Positions 13,886 through 22,066 are shown, numbered from the stretch's first letter. The stretch is DNA of 28,844 nt from an uncultured Eubacteriales bacterium (GCA_900546695.1 URDX01000022.1:1-28844), one strand, 5' to 3'. Notes: generated by a model not told the origin, from the sequence alone. Made by a program: numbers and translations.

Positions 13886-14677
13886 ATGGCAGATTGCAGA
13901 AATACGATTTCCGACCGCGGCAGAGAAAACTACGGTCTGGATGTCAACAGAATTCTTGACAGTTGCCGCGACAAGGATTGCTATGCCGATACACGGGTAT
14001 ATCTGACCGACTGCGGTCAGGACATTATCGAGCGCTGCTCGAGCATACGTGTAAAGGACGCGTGCATCACGGGCGCAGACATCGACGTAGAGCCCGTGCA
14101 GTTCAATCGCGGTTTTTACAGCGTTCTTATTCGCTTTTACATTCGGATAACGGCAGAGGCGGGCTTATGCCCCGGCAGACCGCAGGAGGTCGAGGGCGTT
14201 GCGGTTGTTGACAAGAAGGTTATTCTTTACGGCGGTGAAGGAAACGTCAGTATCTTCCGCAGCGGTATCGGCGGCAGCGGCAATTGCCCGACAGAGGGCA
14301 GCATAAGGCCGAGCACGAAGGAGCCCGTTGCGGTATGCGAGGTCGCATCACCCGTAGTGCTCGATTCGCGCATTGAAGAGAAGTGCGCGCGCCCGCGCTG
14401 TGCTTGCTGCTGCGTCGACGATATACCCGACGGTATCTCGCGTTCGCTCGGCAGCATGCTTACCGATACCGAAAACGGCGGCAAGGTCCTTCTTGTATCT
14501 CTCGGACTTTTCTCGGTCGTTCGCATCGAGCGCCCGTGCCAGTGCATCGTTTCGGCGAGCGAATACTCTGTACCTGACAAGGAATGCTGCCCGAACGAGG
14601 ACAGCGATCCCTGCTCGGTGTTTAAATGCATGGCTTTCCCGGTAAACGAGTTCTCATCGTCGCCCTGCCGCGGATAG
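13886..14677 (+). CDS. Conserved clostridial Cys-rich protein of unknown function
   Basis: This 263-residue protein has no known domain that I can name, though the pattern resembles a conserved uncharacterised clostridial family. There is no signal peptide or membrane segment. It opens with DxCRDKDCYADTRVYLTDCGQ, then a conserved-looking core, DIDVEPVQFNRGFYSVLIRFYIRI, and VEGVAVVDKKVILYGGEGNVSIF. More than 15 cysteines occur, clustered as CARPRCACCC (residues 172-181) and near the C-terminus (CCPNEDSDPCSVFKC). This could mean metal binding or disulfide cross-linking. GGAGG precedes the ATG at good spacing. Housekeeping promoter elements are not obvious; CATAAAAT at 13814 with ATAT 16 bases upstream loosely resembles a sporulation sigma site. 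Confidence 0.78.
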   Translation: MADCRNTISDRGRENYGLDVNRILDSCRDKDCYADTRVYLTDCGQDIIERCSSIRVKDACITGADIDVEPVQFNRGFYSVLIRFYIRITAEAGLCPGRPQEVEGVAVVDKKVILYGGEGNVSIFRSGIGGSGNCPTEGSIRPSTKEPVAVCEVASPVVLDSRIEEKCARPRCACCCVDDIPDGISRSLGSMLTDTENGGKVLLVSLGLFSVVRIERPCQCIVSASEYSVPDKECCPNEDSDPCSVFKCMAFPVNEFSSSPCRG

Positions 14678-14696
14678 AAATAATATAGTATAGGAC

Positions 14697-14732
14697 GCGG
14701 GTCTGTCGGAAAACGATTCTAAGCAGACCCGC
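14697..14732 (+). terminator. Hairpin after the Cys-rich gene, possible terminator
   Basis: GCGGGTCTG pairs with CAGACCCGC around an 18-base loop. No T run follows on the plus strand, so it may be a weak or factor-dependent terminator. Confidence 0.4.
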
Positions 14733-14803
14733 CGATTATAGGGGGATAGGCAAAAATGTTCGGTCTGAGCTTTTTTTGCCATCCTCTTTTATCATTTTCG
14801 GTA

Positions 14804-14832
14804 TTGTTTTTCCGCCCGCCGCGTGATATAAT
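14804..14832 (+). promoter_or_regulatory. Promoter of the nuclease-like/wHTH gene
   Basis: TTGTTT (14804-14809), a 17-base spacer and TATAAT (14827-14832) form a sigma-A promoter. Its predicted start, near 14839, supports the ATG at 14875 as the true start rather than the GTG at 14839. Confidence 0.75.
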
Positions 14833-14874
14833 ACCCGTGTGCCGACGGCACGACTATTTATTGCGGGGGCAGGG

Positions 14875-15570
14875 ATGAGCAAACAGAATTCGATAGGAAC
14901 ATATGCGGAAAAGACGGTGCACGCTCTCCTGAAAAGTCATTTCGAGCCGGATATCGCATATCATGAGGTTGCTTATGCGGGCTACATTGCCGATATCAAG
15001 CGCGGCGACAGCATAGTCGAAATACAGTCGACGCAGTTTTACCGTCTGCGCAGCAAGCTGAAGGCGTTTACCGCAGAATGCAGTGTAAATGTTGTATACC
15101 CCGTTCCGCGCCGTAAGCAGATCGTTTGGATAGACCGCAAAACGGGAGAAGCAAGCAAACCGCGACTGTCGCCGAAAAAGGGCAGCGTGTACAGCATTTT
15201 TTCCGAGCTTGTCGACCTGCACGAGTTGCTTTTGTGCCCGTCGCTCGGCTTTACCGTTGTTCTGCTCGACATGACCGAATACCGATACACATCGCCCGAC
15301 GAAAAATACCCGCACAGCATGCGTTTCGGTGCACGCAGAGCGGACCGTCTCCCGACCGAAATAGTCGATACATACACCCTCTCGGGGCGGGAATCGTATA
15401 CCGCGCTAATTCCCGAATCGCTCGGCGGGGTTTTTACCATCTCCGAGCTCGCGAAAGCGGCGAATATAAGCTACCGCACGGCGCAAAAAATGACGACTGC
15501 ACTCCGAACACTCGGCATTCTGCGCGAGGGCGGTCGGCGCGGCAGACAGCTGCTGCTTGAATTGACATAA
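14875..15570 (+). CDS. Putative PD-(D/E)XK-like protein with C-terminal winged helix
   Basis: This 231-residue protein has two parts. Residues 1 to about 90 read MSKQNSIGTYAEKTVHALLK, then YIADIKRGDSIVEIQSTQF and a KLKAF helix. The D-x9-ExQ arrangement resembles the active site of PD-(D/E)XK nuclease folds. The C-terminal 50 residues (FTISELAKAANISYRTAQKM and LRTLGILREGGRRGRQ) form a clear winged-helix DNA-binding domain. The combination suggests a DNA-acting regulator or nuclease; neither is proven. The ATG at 14875 is chosen because the promoter start lies at about 14839; a GGGGG stretch is the only ribosome site. It is a single gene with a terminator at 15583-15612. Confidence 0.75.
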   Translation: MSKQNSIGTYAEKTVHALLKSHFEPDIAYHEVAYAGYIADIKRGDSIVEIQSTQFYRLRSKLKAFTAECSVNVVYPVPRRKQIVWIDRKTGEASKPRLSPKKGSVYSIFSELVDLHELLLCPSLGFTVVLLDMTEYRYTSPDEKYPHSMRFGARRADRLPTEIVDTYTLSGRESYTALIPESLGGVFTISELAKAANISYRTAQKMTTALRTLGILREGGRRGRQLLLELT

Positions 15571-15582
15571 CGACATAAAACA

Positions 15583-15612
15583 GGGCTGTGCCGATATCCG
15601 TCGACACAGCCC
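15583..15612. terminator. Bidirectional terminator between wHTH and YihY genes
   Basis: GGGCTGTG (15583-15590) pairs with CACAGCCC (15605-15612), extended inside by CGA/TCG after one mismatch. On the minus strand CTGTTTTATG follows. It lies between two convergent genes. Confidence 0.7.
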
Positions 15613-15628
15613 CGCTGCATAGATATGT

Positions 15629-16462
15629 TTATTCAAAGAACGCCCGCAGCAGCTTATTTACCTCTGCACCGATAAGGATAATATACAGGCAGAAATACAG
15701 CCACAGGAGCAGCAGCACTATCGAAGCGAGACTGCCGTAAATCGTCAGGTTTGCGAGCGAATCTATATAGCGAGAGTAGATGGCGGAGAATCCGAGCCAG
15801 CCTATCGTTCCGAATATCGCACCGGGCAGCTCGCGGAGCGGCGATGTTCTGCGCGTCGGGAAGAAGGTGTACAGCATCGTAAAGAAGGTAACAAGAAGAA
15901 GCGCACCGAGCGCATAGCGCGCGAATGTAAGTATCCACCCGAGCTCGGCAATATACGGTAGATTTTCACTCAGAAAGGTACTAATTTTTCCACCGAAAAT
16001 CAGCAGCACGATGATGATTATCATCATCAAAATAAACGCAATTGTATAGAGGATAGCGAGCAGACGGTTCGCGATATACGGGCGTTTCTCGCCGTGCGAG
16101 CTGTATATCCTGCCGAGCGCTTCCATAAGTGCAAATACCCCGCGCGATGCCGCCCACAGCGTTGCGAGCGTCGCGATGGAGATTATCTTCATATTTCCCG
16201 ATTTTTTCGCCTCGCTCATCAGCGAGGTCAGCAGGTCGATGACGTGTCGCGGTGCGCCTGCGAAATATTCGGCGAGAACATCCCATCCGCCTATCCCGCA
16301 TAGGTCGAGTATCGCAACGGCAAGCAGAAAGCAGGGAAACAGCGATACAAAGATAAAGAATGCCGCGCTTGCCGCGTATGTTCCGAGCATATCCGCCTTG
16401 AAGCGTGCGGCAAGGTCCGCCGCTATCGAATAGCCGACGCGCAGCCCTTTCGGTATCTTCAT
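15629..16462 (-). CDS. YihY/virulence factor BrkB family membrane protein
   Basis: This 277-residue membrane protein of the UPF0761 (YihY) family has about six membrane segments and the family features AYFIF-like N-terminal segments after a basic start, TLWAASRGVFALMEALGRIY (about 105-125), and the closing GAIFGTIGWLGFSAIYSRYI with LIGAEVNK. The biochemical role is not established; older RNase BN claims were withdrawn for this family. GGAGG lies six bases before the ATG at 16462; an in-frame ATG at 16492 is rejected because it would lack a site. A TTGACA/TATGAT promoter lies at 16498-16526. Confidence 0.92.
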   Translation of the reverse strand: MKIPKGLRVGYSIAADLAARFKADMLGTYAASAAFFIFVSLFPCFLLAVAILDLCGIGGWDVLAEYFAGAPRHVIDLLTSLMSEAKKSGNMKIISIATLATLWAASRGVFALMEALGRIYSSHGEKRPYIANRLLAILYTIAFILMMIIIIVLLIFGGKISTFLSENLPYIAELGWILTFARYALGALLLVTFFTMLYTFFPTRRTSPLRELPGAIFGTIGWLGFSAIYSRYIDSLANLTIYGSLASIVLLLLWLYFCLYIILIGAEVNKLLRAFFE

Positions 16463-16497
16463 ATCGTCACCTCCGTATTGCAGAATGTTCACCTGTT

Positions 16498-16526
16498 ATC
16501 ATAAAACAAATATAGTCTGTTGTCAA
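16498..16526 (-). promoter_or_regulatory. Promoter of the YihY gene
   Basis: On the minus strand TTGACA (16521-16526), a 17-base spacer and TATGAT (16498-16503) lie about 40 bases before the ATG. Confidence 0.8.
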
Positions 16527-16587
16527 GAAAAATTATACGCGCAAAACGAAGGCTGCGTCGATTTTACGGTCAAATATTTATATTGCA

Positions 16588-16616
16588 TTGCGTCGGGCTG
16601 TAGAGTGTCTTATAAT
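16588..16616 (+). promoter_or_regulatory. Orphan plus-strand promoter
   Basis: TTGCGT (16588-16593), a 17-base spacer and TATAAT (16611-16616) point right into about 180 bases with no credible gene, ending near a perfect 18-base palindrome at 16783-16800. A small RNA or an antisense transcript running into the YugP gene is possible. Confidence 0.4.
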
Positions 16617-16782
16617 TATGTGGTATAAAAGCCTGAATGCTGAGGCGCGGCGGTATCTCGCGGCGGGAGGTAAAATTCAAATAACATCTGACAGGACTCG
16701 GAACGATAATAAACAGCGCAGAGATATCGGTCTGTATCATGCAAAATTCGAATCCTGCATAATCAACTTGATTTTGATGTGA

Positions 16783-16800
16783 GTCAAAATATATTTTGAC
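16783..16800. repeat. Perfect AT-rich palindrome
   Basis: GTCAAAATATATTTTGAC is self-complementary over 18 bases, and AGTG/CAC extend it partly. It lies 32 bases past the YugP stop. It could be a weak terminator stem or a dimeric regulator site; no T tail supports the first. Confidence 0.5.
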
Positions 16801-16831
16801 ACTCTTCCGTTCCGTGCTTTTTTGCATCCCA

Positions 16832-17572
16832 TCAGCGGCGGTTATCGCGTCTGCCGAACAGCGTAAGCACCTGAACGAGAAAACGCAGGAGATATATAAG
16901 CGAGGTGAGCAGCGACGCAAGATACGTGAGCGCAGCAGCGGAGAGCACCTTTGATGCTCCCGGGAGCTCATCCTCCGAAAGAATGCCCGTATCGAGCAGC
17001 ATCTGCTTTGCGCGCCTGCTCGCGTCGAGCTCGACGGGAAGGGTAACGAGCGCGAAGAGGAACGAGCCGCCGTAGAGGATAACACCTATCATTGCGATAT
17101 TAAAGCCGAGGTCGGGGTTTACGTTTGTCGCGAGACCGTCGAGCAGCAGTCCGAGCAGCACGAGCGGGAAAGAGAGACGCGAGCCGATGTTGACAATCGG
17201 CACAAGCGCCGTGCGAGCGCGGTAGAGACCGTAGCCGCTCTCTTTCTGCATTACGTGACCTATCTCATGTGCTGCGACCGCAACCGATGCGACGGAACGC
17301 CCGTCATAAGTACCCTCCGACAGGTTGACAATGTTGCGCGACGGGTTGTAATGGTCGGTTAGGCTGCCGCCTATCCTGCCGACCGAGATGCCCGTAACCC
17401 CGCCCGCGCGCAGCAGACGGGATGCAGCGTCGCAGCCGCTCAGACCGGAGCGGCAGGGCAGGCGCGAATATTTTGAGTAAGCCGAGCGAACCTTTCCGCT
17501 TGCGATTGCGGAGAAAAGGGCGCAGAGCAGCAGCGCCGCTATAAAGATGAAATAATCGCTTGAATACAACAT
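16832..17572 (-). CDS. YugP-type zinc metallopeptidase (PF04298)
   Basis: This 246-residue membrane-anchored protein is a neutral zinc metallopeptidase of the YugP family. One N-terminal membrane helix (7-25) is followed by LTDHYNPSRNIVNLS (71-85), the catalytic HEIGH (102-106), and two or three C-terminal membrane helices. Family length is normal (about 225-250). The substrate is unknown. A GGGAG site lies upstream of the ATG, with AAGG closer. TATAAT with an upstream TG at 17622-17627 gives an extended -10 promoter. It follows the HdeD-like gene with a hairpin at 17655-17693 between them, so the two are probably separate units. Confidence 0.93.
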   Translation of the reverse strand: MLYSSDYFIFIAALLLCALFSAIASGKVRSAYSKYSRLPCRSGLSGCDAASRLLRAGGVTGISVGRIGGSLTDHYNPSRNIVNLSEGTYDGRSVASVAVAAHEIGHVMQKESGYGLYRARTALVPIVNIGSRLSFPLVLLGLLLDGLATNVNPDLGFNIAMIGVILYGGSFLFALVTLPVELDASRRAKQMLLDTGILSEDELPGASKVLSAAALTYLASLLTSLIYLLRFLVQVLTLFGRRDNRR

Positions 17573-17621
17573 ATTACCTTATCTCCCGAAGAATCTTCCG
17601 AATACGTTTTTGCACAGCAGT

Positions 17622-17630
17622 ATTATACCA
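17622..17630 (-). promoter_or_regulatory. Extended -10 promoter of the YugP gene
   Basis: On the minus strand TGGTATAAT ends at 17622, about 50 bases before the ATG. No good -35 is at the right distance, which fits an extended -10 type. Confidence 0.5.
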
Positions 17631-17654
17631 CAAAACATTTATGCAAGAAAGAGC

Positions 17655-17693
17655 TTACGGTAAACTTTTTGGCGAAAAAGCTTCACACCGTAA
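17655..17693 (-). terminator. Probable terminator of the HdeD-like gene
   Basis: TTACGGT pairs with ACCGTAA, and an inner CTTTTT/AAAAAG extends the stem. On the minus strand the tail is CTCTTTCTTG, moderately T-rich. It lies 20 bases past the stop at 17714. Confidence 0.5.
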
Positions 17694-17713
17694 AACACTT
17701 CGGTAAAAGCGCA

Positions 17714-18265
17714 TTACCAGTTTGTGCTTCTGCGCGCAAAAGCCGATATAATATTCTCGACTCCGAATATCATGAGATAGACCGATGCGACGTAGCCGAG
17801 CGCGCGCAGTGTTACGAACGATAGCGCGGGGCTCAGCAGCATCAGCAGACCGAGAACAAGACCGAGAATATTCACGGTCAGCGATATTGCATAGTAGAAC
17901 GGATTTCCTATAAGGCGGACAAACGCGGTGTGCGTCAGCCCCGATATGCTGTGCGAGATGAACCATATCGGCAGCAGCACCGTCAGCGCCCATCTGCCGA
18001 CGCCGGGGTTTGCGAGCAGCATAAAGCCGCACATTACGCTGAGTATTCCCGATATCAGCGACAGCAACGGACCGAAGCCGGTAAAGCGGGACAGCCTTAC
18101 ATAGATAACTATATCCTCTATGCCCATGATAACGGCGATAAGTCCGTAGACAACCACTGCACCCGTCAGCATGCTGCCCGGACGCAGCAGTGTAAAGATG
18201 CCGAGCGCCGTCAGCAGTATTCCGACGATAAGCTGACACCAACCGAAGCCTGCTTTATTCTTCAT
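17714..18265 (-). CDS. HdeD-like membrane protein (DUF308)
   Basis: This 183-residue protein has six evenly spaced membrane segments made from repeated helix pairs with small residues and Pro breaks (GILLTALGIFTLLRPGS, GILSVMCGFMLLANPG, GLLMLLSPALS). That is the DUF308/HdeD pattern. HdeD relatives are tied to acid stress in enterics, but no role is known in Clostridia. AAGG lies eight bases before the ATG. A hairpin (18278-18296) stands just upstream of this start. It is downstream of ftsH on the same strand with a gap of 178 bases. Confidence 0.85.
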   Translation of the reverse strand: MKNKAGFGWCQLIVGILLTALGIFTLLRPGSMLTGAVVVYGLIAVIMGIEDIVIYVRLSRFTGFGPLLSLISGILSVMCGFMLLANPGVGRWALTVLLPIWFISHSISGLTHTAFVRLIGNPFYYAISLTVNILGLVLGLLMLLSPALSFVTLRALGYVASVYLMIFGVENIISAFARRSTNW

Positions 18266-18277
18266 ATCAGTAACCTT

Positions 18278-18302
18278 GGCCTTCGCTGCACGAAGGCTTT
18301 TT
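18278..18302 (+). terminator. Terminator-like hairpin pointing against the local genes
   Basis: GCCTTCG (18278-18284) pairs with CGAAGGC (18290-18296), followed by six T residues on the plus strand. Both neighbouring genes are on the minus strand, where it stands directly upstream of the DUF308 ribosome site. It could end a plus-strand antisense RNA or serve as a leader structure. Confidence 0.55.
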
Positions 18303-18443
18303 TCCTTTCCCGAAAAATGCCGTGCGGAGAATCAGCCGACGCCGCATCAATCTGTTGTATTAACAGAGCCATGCGGCACTCCTCGCCGCCCATACGGCTG
18401 CGTGATACGTCACTCGGCGCCGCTGATACAGCGCCGCGATGTG

Positions 18444-20294
18444 TCACTCCGCGCCGCCGTCCGACTGAGCCGATTCGCGTCTTGCCTCATCGACTATCGA
18501 CATAAACTCCTCGCCCGTGATGGTCTCCTTTTCATAGAGATGTGCGGCGAGACGGTCGAGCAGCCGTCTGTTTTCGCTGAGCATCGTGCGTGCGCGCTCA
18601 TGCTGCTCGCGCACCGTTGCAACGACCTTTTTGTCTATCTCCTTCTGCGTATCTGCGGAGCATGCAAGCGATGTATCGCCGCCGAGATACTGATTGTTCA
18701 CCGTTTCCATGGCGACCATGTCGAACTCGTCGGTCATTCCGTAGCGGGTTATCATGGCGCGGGCGAGCTTTGTCGCCTGCTCGATATCGTTCGATGCGCC
18801 CGTCGTTATCTGACCGAAAACGACCTCCTCAGCGGCTCTGCCGCCCGTGAGCGTAGCAATCTTGTTTTCGAGCTCCTCCTTCGTCATCAGGACCTTGTCG
18901 TTCTGCTCAACCTGCATGGTGTAGCCGAGAGCGCCCGATGTGCGGGGGATTATGGTTATCTTCTGAACGGGTGCGGATGCAGTCTGCAGCGCGGCGACAA
19001 GCGCGTGACCTATCTCGTGATATGCAACGACCTTCTTCTCGCCGTCGGTCATGATGGCGTTCTTCTTCTGATAGCCCGCAATAACGACCTCGATGCTCTC
19101 TTCAAGGTCTGCCTGACATACGGTGGTGCGGTCGGCACGTACGGCACGGAGCGCCGCTTCGTTTATGATATTGGCAAGCTCCGCTCCCGATGTACCCGCT
19201 GCCATGCGGGCGATAACGTGAAAGTCGACATCGGGTGCGGTCTTTATCTTCTTCGCATGTACGCGGAGGATAGCCTCGCGTCCCGCAAGATCGGGCAGTT
19301 CGACGGGCACACGGCGGTCAAAGCGTCCCGGGCGGGTCAGTGCGGGGTCGAGCGATTCGGGACGGTTGGTAGCGGCGAGAATTATAACGCCGTTGTTTCC
19401 CTCAAAGCCGTCCATCTCGGTCAGCAGCTGATTCAGCGTCTGCTCGCGCTCGTCGTTTCCGCCTATCTGACCGTCGCGCTTTTTACCTATCGCATCTATC
19501 TCGTCGATGAATACGATACACGGCGCTTTTTCCTTTGCCTGACGGAACAGATCGCGCACCTTTGATGCGCCCATTCCGACGAACATCTCGACAAATTCCG
19601 AGCCCGACATCGAAAAGAAGGGAACACCCGCTTCTCCCGCGACAGCCTTTGCGAGCATGGTCTTACCCGTGCCGGGAGGGCCTACGAGCAGCACGCCCTT
19701 AGGCATCGACGCACCTACATCCGAGTACTTTTGCGGGTTGTGGAGGTAGTCGACTATCTCGGCAAGGTTTTCCTTTGCCTCATCCTCACCCGCAACATCC
19801 GAAAAGCGTATGCCGTCGCTCGACGGTACATAGACCTTTGCATTGCTCCTGCCCATGCCGAACGCCATTGCATTCGGACCGCCCGCCTGATTCATCATCT
19901 TTTTAGCCATATACTGACCGAGCATGGTGAATATCACGATAGGCAGTATAAAGGTGAGAAGAAAGCTAAGCAGTGGGGAGGTCTGCTGCTGTATGTTGCG
20001 TGTGAACTTCGCGCCGCATTCATACAGCCGCTCGGTGAGCGTCGGGTCGTTCATCTCGCCCGTTTTATATATCTGCTCCTCGCTCTTGTCGGTGAATACT
20101 ATCTCGGAGTCGGCTATCTCGACGCTGCCGATATCCTTGTCCTCTATCATCTTCATAAAGGTACCGTAATCTACCTCCTGCACCTTTGCTCCTGTGAGCA
20201 GGGGTGATACGACGGTGTTGAATATCAGTATGATAAGCAGGACTATTCCGTAGTAGTATATCAGCGGTTTTTTCGGTGATTTTACTTCTTTCAT
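18444..20294 (-). CDS. ftsH: ATP-dependent zinc metalloprotease FtsH
   Basis: This 616-residue membrane AAA+ protease degrades damaged or short-lived membrane and cytosolic proteins. Two membrane helices (11-30 and 108-128) flank the short extracytoplasmic domain. The Walker A is GPPGTGKT (205-212), Walker B is VFIDEID (261-267), the second region of homology ends in RPGRFDRR, and the zinc site is HEIGH (426-430). The tail ESAQSDGGAE is short. Length and order are standard. AAAGGAG stands ten bases before the ATG. It lies 117 bases after plsC on the same strand, with no clear promoter between, so it may be transcribed with the lipid operon. Confidence 0.98.
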   Translation of the reverse strand: MKEVKSPKKPLIYYYGIVLLIILIFNTVVSPLLTGAKVQEVDYGTFMKMIEDKDIGSVEIADSEIVFTDKSEEQIYKTGEMNDPTLTERLYECGAKFTRNIQQQTSPLLSFLLTFILPIVIFTMLGQYMAKKMMNQAGGPNAMAFGMGRSNAKVYVPSSDGIRFSDVAGEDEAKENLAEIVDYLHNPQKYSDVGASMPKGVLLVGPPGTGKTMLAKAVAGEAGVPFFSMSGSEFVEMFVGMGASKVRDLFRQAKEKAPCIVFIDEIDAIGKKRDGQIGGNDEREQTLNQLLTEMDGFEGNNGVIILAATNRPESLDPALTRPGRFDRRVPVELPDLAGREAILRVHAKKIKTAPDVDFHVIARMAAGTSGAELANIINEAALRAVRADRTTVCQADLEESIEVVIAGYQKKNAIMTDGEKKVVAYHEIGHALVAALQTASAPVQKITIIPRTSGALGYTMQVEQNDKVLMTKEELENKIATLTGGRAAEEVVFGQITTGASNDIEQATKLARAMITRYGMTDEFDMVAMETVNNQYLGGDTSLACSADTQKEIDKKVVATVREQHERARTMLSENRRLLDRLAAHLYEKETITGEEFMSIVDEARRESAQSDGGAE

Positions 20295-20361
20295 GGTTGC
20301 TCTGCTCCTTTTCGGCGCGCTGTGCGCCTGTATTTGTTTTTTGCGTATATGCGATGTGATG

Positions 20362-20408
20362 ATCCCCGTAGGGGTGTCGCCTGTATTCCGAGCTGCGCTC
20401 GCGGGGAT
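20362..20408 (-). other. Hairpin between plsC and ftsH
   Basis: ATCCCCG (20362-20368) pairs with CGGGGAT (20402-20408), with a smaller inner stem. It immediately follows the plsC stop on the minus strand but lacks a T tail, so it may stabilise the upstream mRNA or weaken read-through into ftsH. Confidence 0.4.
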
Positions 20409-20411
20409 GCC

Positions 20412-21182
20412 TTACGCTTCGTCTGTGACGGGCTGACCGAGCGACTGCTTAGGCTCGCCGTACAAATTGCTTCGCAACAGCCGTTCTACTTCTGCGCCTA
20501 TATCGCGCGTCTGCATCGACGCAACATGCTCTGCGGGTAAGACGCGGAGAATGTCAAGGTAAACATCGGTATGCCTGCGCAGAACGTTTTTGTGTATCTG
20601 CTCGGTGCCGCGGATGGCCATCACCGCTATCGGCGCACCCGCCTTCTGTGCTATACGGAACATACCGCAGTGCAGCGGCAGCAGCTCACCGCTCTTACTG
20701 CGCGTTCCCTCGGGATAAACGCCGACCGAGACCTCGCCGCTCTCGAGCAGACTTGCCGCCTTGCGCATCGTCTCTACCGATTTTTTCGGGCTTCTGCGGT
20801 CGATGGAAAGGAAGCAGCATTTGCGTATAAAGCGTCCGAAAAACGGTATGTGAAAGTTGCCCTCTTTTGAGATAAAAGCTATCTCCCATTGCGGCAGCAC
20901 CGTCCATTGAACGATGGGATCAAAGTTCGAGCGGTGGTTTCCGACGAAAAGCAGCCTGCCGCCGGGCGGTAACAGCTCGGTGCCGCTCACATGTACCCTT
21001 ACCCGCAGAAACCGCAGCGCGGCGGCGGATGAACGGCAGAGCAGCGCGCGGTAGAAGCGGTTGTTATGTGTATATTCTTTTTGGGTTACAAGCAGGGCGC
21101 ACACCGTGAGAAACAGAATGTAAACCGCAAAGAGACCGAGCGCCGCGAGCAGCAGCGCAAGCAGAAATTTCAGCACTATCAT
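20412..21182 (-). CDS. plsC: 1-acyl-sn-glycerol-3-phosphate acyltransferase
   Basis: This 256-residue membrane-bound LPLAT acylates lysophosphatidic acid to phosphatidic acid. An N-terminal membrane helix (4-32) precedes the catalytic NHRSNFD (82-88, HX4D) and the substrate-binding PEGTRS (157-162). The protein is slightly longer than minimal PlsC, with a charged C-terminal tail. Its ATG overlaps the stop of the upstream lipid kinase (ATGA), so translation is coupled. It is the fifth gene of the FakB-FakA-PlsY-kinase-PlsC cluster and supplies the last step to phosphatidic acid. Confidence 0.95.
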   Translation of the reverse strand: MIVLKFLLALLLAALGLFAVYILFLTVCALLVTQKEYTHNNRFYRALLCRSSAAALRFLRVRVHVSGTELLPPGGRLLFVGNHRSNFDPIVQWTVLPQWEIAFISKEGNFHIPFFGRFIRKCCFLSIDRRSPKKSVETMRKAASLLESGEVSVGVYPEGTRSKSGELLPLHCGMFRIAQKAGAPIAVMAIRGTEQIHKNVLRRHTDVYLDILRVLPAEHVASMQTRDIGAEVERLLRSNLYGEPKQSLGQPVTDEA

Positions 21183-22066
21183 GCTCCGTCACCTCCGACA
21201 ATGCAGGGCACGGGCGATGTGACCGAATACCATGTGACCCCGTGAACGGTCTCGCCGTCTATCTGAAGCGGGGTCGGGCGGTCGAACTCGACTCTTATAG
21301 TATTGCCCTCAAATATGCTCACATACCTCTTATGACGGACATGCCGCCCCTTAAAGACCGACGGAAAAACAGTCAGCGCGCGCAGCCGCCCGAGCCCGTG
21401 TATCACGGCGAGCGATACCGCACCGTGCGAGTCGAGACGATTCTGTTCGGGTGCAGCCATTATCCCGCCGCCGTAGTAGCGTCCGTTCATGACAGGTGCG
21501 AGCCATACCTTTTTGTAGCTGCGTCTCTTGCCGTCGACGGTCACGGTCGCATTGCGCGGGCGGAAGCGGTGCAGAAGCCCGCCGAGAGCTATTTTTGCAT
21601 AGCTTATGCGGCGGTGCTTTCCGCTGCCGTCTGCCGTGCGGCGAACGTTATCCGCTGTCTCGCAGCAATAGCCGTCAAGCCCGAAGCCGACATTGTTGAC
21701 AAAAAGTCTGCGCTCTCCGTCGATCGTCACTTCTGGCAATCTGCTCAGGTATCTGTTTATGGGCAGCGGGCGCACATCGCCGAGGTCGCGGGCAAAGTCG
21801 TTTCCCGTTCCCGTCGGCAGATAATAGATGCTGTTGCGTATCGGCAGACCCTTTATGCCGTTTGCAAAGAGGTTCAGCGTTCCGTCTCCGCCGCAGAGCA
21901 CGACCGCGGCATCCGTCTCAAGACCGCTGAAAAATGTGCGGTAGCTCGATATTCTGCAAATGTTTATCGGTATCGCATCCTTACCGCGCTCGCGCAGCGA
22001 ACGCAGGGTAGGGTCGGTATCCGTCGAGCTCGCATGGGGATTGTATAGTATGTAGGTGACCGCCAT
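21179..22066 (-). CDS. Diacylglycerol kinase family lipid kinase
   Basis: This 295-residue protein has the DAGK catalytic fold: YNPHAS near the N-terminus, GGDGTLN (59-65) for ATP binding, PTGTGNDFARDL (84-95), and a C-terminal beta domain with TPLQIDGE. It likely phosphorylates diacylglycerol (DgkB-like), recycling it to phosphatidic acid; other lipid substrates in this family include sphingoid bases and undecaprenol. AAAGGA precedes the ATG at 22066; an in-frame ATG at 22117 would overlap plsY and lacks a site. Its position between plsY and plsC strongly supports a glycerolipid role. Confidence 0.92.
   Translation of the reverse strand: MAVTYILYNPHASSTDTDPTLRSLRERGKDAIPINICRISSYRTFFSGLETDAAVVLCGGDGTLNLFANGIKGLPIRNSIYYLPTGTGNDFARDLGDVRPLPINRYLSRLPEVTIDGERRLFVNNVGFGLDGYCCETADNVRRTADGSGKHRRISYAKIALGGLLHRFRPRNATVTVDGKRRSYKKVWLAPVMNGRYYGGGIMAAPEQNRLDSHGAVSLAVIHGLGRLRALTVFPSVFKGRHVRHKRYVSIFEGNTIRVEFDRPTPLQIDGETVHGVTWYSVTSPVPCIVGGDGA

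Noticed and set aside
14839..14874. Upstream GTG start for the winged-helix protein
   Set aside because: It coincides with the predicted transcription start and has no space for a ribosome site.
16618..16782. Small plus-strand protein after the orphan promoter
   Set aside because: The ATG is only two bases past the -10 and has no ribosome site; composition shows no recognised domain.
18276..19565. 429-codon plus-strand frame opposite ftsH
   Set aside because: It is the mirror of conserved FtsH codons, with no ribosome site or motif.
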